Assembly (NCBI GenBank): GCA_945865375.1
Contig: CAMBEJ010000022.1
Location: 1 to 47,223, forward strand
Reading direction: 5' to 3'
From: Akkermansia muciniphila
GTDB lineage: Bacteria > Verrucomicrobiota > Verrucomicrobiia > Limisphaerales > F1-80-MAGS106
Length of the DNA stretch: 47,223 bases
Below the pieces are notes generated by a model. It saw nothing but the letters and a program-made list of their open reading frames with translations. It was not told where the DNA came from and searched no databases. Shown here one piece after another: positions 43,731-47,223 of this stretch (the first letter of the stretch is position 1; every line of letters starts with the position of its first letter). Both the position numbers and the translations under genes were made by a program.

Positions 43731-43955
43731 GCAACTCACAAGATAGACACTGCTCACCCCGAGTTTTGTATAGAACTCCAAGAAATTCAACCTCTCGTAA
43801 TCCCGTGGGCTATCCATGCGGTGAACGTTCTTGACTCCAGGCCTGCGGGCGCGCATTTAATGGTCCTAATAATTTTCCAATTGGTTTAAGCTCATCGCGA
43901 CGAGCCCGTTGCCACCTTCCGGGCGGACGAGTTTTGACATTTTTCTTGTTTTGTT

Positions 43956-46412
43956 ATGAAATTCACATGCTCCACAGGTTGCCTTCGGTCCACGTTGTTC
44001 CTTTGCTCGGCCGCCCTCTGGGTGGCCTTCGGCGGATTGGCCGCGCGCGCCGGTGATGCGAACCTCATCATTCCCGATGTCCATGACGTTCAGTTCGACG
44101 TTTTTGGCACCTCTGTTGGCGGTGCTTTGCTACTCTATATCGGCTTGGCAGTGTGCGCCTTGGGCGCTGCATTCGGTGTCGCGCAGTACCGCCAAACCAA
44201 GGCTCTTCCAGTTCATAAACTCATGCAGGCCGTCTCCGAAACCATCTGGGAGACGTGTAAAACTTACCTTTTTCAGCAAGGCCGGTTTTTGGTGCTCCTC
44301 TGGGGTTTAATCGCGATCTGCATATTCTACTATTACAAAGTGTTGCAGGATGAATCCCTCCCCCGGGTGCTCCTCATCCTGGCCTCCTCGATTCTGGGCA
44401 TCCTCGGCTCCTACGGCGTGGCGTGGTTCGGTATCCTCATCAATACCCAGGCCAACTCCAGGTCGGCCTTCGCCGCCCTCCGAGGAAAGCCTCTGCCCGT
44501 CATTGCCATCCCTCTCCAATCCGGGATGAGCGTCGGCATGGTGCTCGTCAGCGTCGAACTGTTTTTCATGATCAGCATCCTGATGTTCCTGCCAACCGAT
44601 TCAGTGGGCCCGTGTTTCATCGGGTTCGCCATCGGTGAATCCCTCGGAGCCAGCGCGCTCCGGATTTGCGGGGGGATCTTCACTAAAATCGCCGACATCG
44701 GAGCCGATCTCATGAAGATCGTGTTCCAACTGCCGGAGGATGATCCCAAAAATCCGGGTGTCATCGCCGATTGCACCGGGGATAACGCGGGGGACAGCGT
44801 CGGACCGACTGCGGATGGGTTTGAAACCTACGGAGTGACCGGCGTGGCGCTCGTCACGTTTCTCGCTCTCGCTCTGGAGAACAACAGCGTCGTTTGCGGC
44901 CAGCTCATCGTGTGGCTGTTTGTGATGCGAGTCCTCATGATCCTGACTTCTTTGGGCTCTTACTTTATCAATGAAAAACTGACCAACGCGGTCTTCGGCG
45001 GCAGGGCGACTTTCAATCTCGAGCAACCCCTCACAAATCTGGTCTGGATGACCTCCATCATCTCGGTCCTGGTGACGTTTGGGGCCAGTTACTTTCTGCT
45101 GGGGAGCGCCACCCACTTGGGCTCGGTCTGGCTGACATTATCCATCATTATCAGTTGCGGAACGCTCGCAGGCGCAATCATTCCAGAACTGACCAAGGTG
45201 TTCACTAGCACCCATTCACGACATGTCTCCGAAATCGTCAACGCCTCACGCCAAGGAGGAGCTTCTCTGAACATCTTGTCAGGCCTCGTCGCCGGCAATT
45301 TCTCGGCGTTCTGGAAAGGCCTCGTGATTATGCTGCTCATGCTCCTCAGCTACCTCGCCTCCAAAAGCCCGGACCTGCAGGCATTGATGCCAAAAGACTT
45401 GGGCTTTGCGGCGCCTATCTTCGCGTTCGGGTTGGTGGCCTTCGGATTTCTAGGCATGGGCCCCGTCACCATCGCGGTCGACAGCTTCGGACCGGTCACG
45501 GATAACGCTCAGTCGGTCTACGAGTTAAGCCAGATCGAGTCCGCGCCTAATATCAGCGAGGAAATCCAGAGGGATTTTGGTTTTGTACCACAGTTTGAGA
45601 AGGCAAAGCATGAGTTGGAAAAGGCCGACGGCGCCGGAAACACCTTTAAAGCCACAGCCAAACCCGTCCTCATCGGTACCGCCGTGGTGGGTTCAACCAC
45701 CATGGTTTTCAGCATCATCCTCATGCTCGAACAAAACTTCGGGGGCGTGATCGAAAAACTCAGTCTGGTGCAACCAGAAATCATGCTCGGGTTGCTCATG
45801 GGCGGTTGCACCATCTACTGGTTTACCGGCGCTTCGATGCAGGCCGTGGTCACGGGAGCTTACCGCGCCGTGGTGTTCATCAAAAACAACATCAAACTCG
45901 ATGGAAAAACGGCGTCCATCGACGACAGCAAAGAGGTGGTTCGCATCTGCACACTCTACGCCCAGCGGGGCATGATCAATATCTTCATCGTCATCTTTTG
46001 CCTATCCCTGGCGCTGCCTTTTTTTAACCCCTACTTCTTCATCGGATACCTGATCGCCATGGCCTTTTTCGGACTGTTTCAGGCCCTCTTTATGGCCAAT
46101 GCCGGCGGTGCCTGGGACAACGCTAAAAAAATTGTCGAAGTGGATCTGCGTCAGAAAAACACCCCCTTGCACGCAGCCACCGTGGTGGGAGACACCGTCG
46201 GGGACCCCTTCAAGGATACCTCCTCGGTTTCCCTCAACCCCGTCATCAAATTCACCACCCTCTTCGGTTTGTTGGCAGTCGAAATAGCGGTCCAGATGAA
46301 GAACCAACGGGTCCGGGAGATCATCGGAGCCGTGCTGTTCACCATCGCGCTGGTGTTTGTTTACAGGTCGTTCTATTGCATGCGCATCCCCGAGGACGAA
46401 AAAGAAGCGTGA
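43956..46412 (+). CDS. hppA: Membrane-bound ion-translocating pyrophosphatase
   Basis: Hydrolyses PPi and pumps H+ or Na+ across the inner membrane. 818 residues, about 16 helices after a signal-like N-terminus (residues 1-33). The catalytic region IFTKIADIGADLMKIVFQLP-EDDPKNPGVIAD-CTGDNAGDSVGPTADGFETYG differs from the usual (A-D-V-G-A-D-L-V-G-K-V, D-N-V-G-D-N-V-G-D-C-A-G) and belongs to a divergent branch seen in Bacteroidetes/Verrucomicrobia. The site that decides potassium need reads GNFSAFWKG, around residues 446-454; the Ala after Ser suggests a K+-dependent enzyme. The ion pumped cannot be read with confidence. It is divergent from the ECF sigma factor. Confidence 0.93.
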   Translation: MKFTCSTGCLRSTLFLCSAALWVAFGGLAARAGDANLIIPDVHDVQFDVFGTSVGGALLLYIGLAVCALGAAFGVAQYRQTKALPVHKLMQAVSETIWETCKTYLFQQGRFLVLLWGLIAICIFYYYKVLQDESLPRVLLILASSILGILGSYGVAWFGILINTQANSRSAFAALRGKPLPVIAIPLQSGMSVGMVLVSVELFFMISILMFLPTDSVGPCFIGFAIGESLGASALRICGGIFTKIADIGADLMKIVFQLPEDDPKNPGVIADCTGDNAGDSVGPTADGFETYGVTGVALVTFLALALENNSVVCGQLIVWLFVMRVLMILTSLGSYFINEKLTNAVFGGRATFNLEQPLTNLVWMTSIISVLVTFGASYFLLGSATHLGSVWLTLSIIISCGTLAGAIIPELTKVFTSTHSRHVSEIVNASRQGGASLNILSGLVAGNFSAFWKGLVIMLLMLLSYLASKSPDLQALMPKDLGFAAPIFAFGLVAFGFLGMGPVTIAVDSFGPVTDNAQSVYELSQIESAPNISEEIQRDFGFVPQFEKAKHELEKADGAGNTFKATAKPVLIGTAVVGSTTMVFSIILMLEQNFGGVIEKLSLVQPEIMLGLLMGGCTIYWFTGASMQAVVTGAYRAVVFIKNNIKLDGKTASIDDSKEVVRICTLYAQRGMINIFIVIFCLSLALPFFNPYFFIGYLIAMAFFGLFQALFMANAGGAWDNAKKIVEVDLRQKNTPLHAATVVGDTVGDPFKDTSSVSLNPVIKFTTLFGLLAVEIAVQMKNQRVREIIGAVLFTIALVFVYRSFYCMRIPEDEKEA

Positions 46413-46496
46413 TCGGTTTCGGCGTTCCCAGAACTCGCCGACCTTGAGTGCGGTGATTTGCATTCTTTGCGGTTAAATGAACCGCCGGATTAAGGT

Positions 46497-46752
46497 TCAT
46501 TTCTGGCCGACCGTCCCGGCCGGAGTGGGGTGGAGCAGGGGGCCCAAATAGAGCAGCATCGAACGTGACAACCCATCCTCTCGTGTAATCCTCCAGACGT
46601 CGCCGAAAAGACCGACGATCACACCTCCCAGCGGCCGCTCAAAGAATCCCACGGCATAAATGGCTAAGGCCGCCATCGTGCCCGCGTGAAGCTCGAAGAT
46701 CGGAAAGAAGAGATTGTTGAAGACCAGTGCCGCCGCCGTGCCGGAATATTAT
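46497..46752 (-). pseudogene. MHS-type MFS transporter remnant
   Basis: On the minus strand it reads Y-S-GTAAALVFNNLFFPIFEL, then HAGTMAALAIYAVGFFERPL and GGVIVGLFGD, after which similarity is lost (VWRITREDGLSRSM ... PAGTVGQK, stop at 46497). The first 60 residues match the helix 1 to helix 2 region of metabolite:H+ symporters, including the VGFxxRPLGG...GxFGD signature. A TAA stands just upstream of the match and there is no start codon. Remnant only. Confidence 0.75.
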
Positions 46753-47223
46753 CTCGGCTTGGAGGAAATCGATCTGGACGACCGGGGATCGCGTGAGAAG
46801 CAACTCTGGGTTTGCATTTGGCAAGGAAAGGGGGGTTCTTCGCTGTTTTGAGTGGAATGACCCGCTTTCTTGAGGCTCGGAAAGCGCCTTTTGCCCTGCA
46901 AGGGTCGGAGATGTTAGCCAGGCGCAAGCGAGTCCGCGAGGGCGGCACCTGGTCGGTTTTGGAATTGGATTCACGCCCTGAAAGGGTGTTGGAGCAGGGT
47001 TCACCAAAAGTCAGGTGCATCAACAATCATACGGTTTCCATTCAACAACTCACGGTATTCCTCGGGTTGGTTTCTAAGACCCAATCCATCGGCCCTCCGG
47101 CCTGCCCGCCGTCCCGTCCACCGTAGCTTCAGCGAAGGCGGAAGCCTTGGCGAAGGAGGGGGCGACTGACATTGGGGCTGGGATCCAGGGGCGGCACTCG
47201 CAGACTCGTTTGCCCCTGGCTAA
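46753..47223. other. Non-coding right edge
   Basis: No credible gene. Short open frames have no family features. It contains small inverted motifs such as CGCCCTGAAAGGGTG (about 46974-46988) and a stretch rich in CGGCCTGCCCGCC at about 47095, which look like further intergenic repeats. I see no RNA gene. Confidence 0.4.

Overview
The window looks like a chromosomal segment of a Gram-negative, moderately GC-rich bacterium, most probably Verrucomicrobiota (Pedosphaerales/Limisphaerales type). This is inferred from gene content and style, not from a marker gene. The clues are a ubiX/ubiA-type prenyltransferase/mqnE/mqnA futalosine (menaquinone) cluster, a secreted pseudopilin with an Ala-Phe-Thr-Leu-Ile-Glu leader and DG-containing tail, a DUF2723 membrane protein with TPRs, a fused MFS/spermidine-synthase-like protein, a divergent membrane pyrophosphatase, and very many short palindromic intergenic repeats. 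No rRNA, CRISPR array, prophage or recognisable transposase is present; there is one tRNA (Leu, CAG).

Layout. 1-1.2 kb: palindromic repeats and a nucleoside-phosphorylase-like gene. 1.3-6.0 kb: dapF-dapA-dapB-folK and an M3 peptidase, an operon-like lysine/meso-DAP plus folate block. 6.5-9.8 kb: MFS/spermidine-synthase-like gene, divergent from two ABC-2 permeases. 9.9-13.3 kb: futalosine menaquinone genes on the minus strand. 13.7-20.2 kb: N-acetylmuramoyl-L-alanine amidase, a sugar-nucleotide epimerase, a pseudopilin with a strong terminator, tRNA-Leu, a GNAT-GNAT-cyclic-nucleotide-binding fusion and a DEDDy-type exonuclease-like gene. 20.3-24.5 kb: pssA, a LysE-family exporter, an RluA-type pseudouridine synthase and a SurA/PpiD-like chaperone. 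24.6-29.5 kb: yggS, a small unknown gene, folP, cdaA, a YbbR gene and glmM, a cell-wall/c-di-AMP/folate operon. 29.7-31.3 kb: altronate/galactarate dehydratase. 31.5-35.1 kb: three genes of the predicted ATP-grasp/transglutaminase/DUF2126 peptide-modification system, each cut down to its core. 35.2-38.7 kb: an OPT transporter translationally coupled to a FIST sensor protein. 38.9-39.4 kb: kinase and other gene remnants. 39.4-46.4 kb: DUF2723 protein, an ECF sigma factor with a putative membrane anti-sigma, and a membrane pyrophosphatase. 46.4-47.2 kb: an MFS-transporter remnant and non-coding sequence.

Two things stand out. First, a roughly 150-235-bp MITE-like element with CTCAGTAAAAC terminal inverted repeats and an internal, copy-number-variable CGTAAT hexamer tract occurs four times. 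Two copies supply the stop codon (one also the last codons) of the neighbouring gene. Second, several loci (31.5-35.1 kb, 38.9-39.4 kb, 46.5-46.75 kb) consist of gene cores joined or ending at abrupt junctions, at least one of them over a stretch that both parental genes could have encoded. This points to repeated internal deletion, or to assembly collapse if this is a metagenome contig. Read mapping would separate the two.
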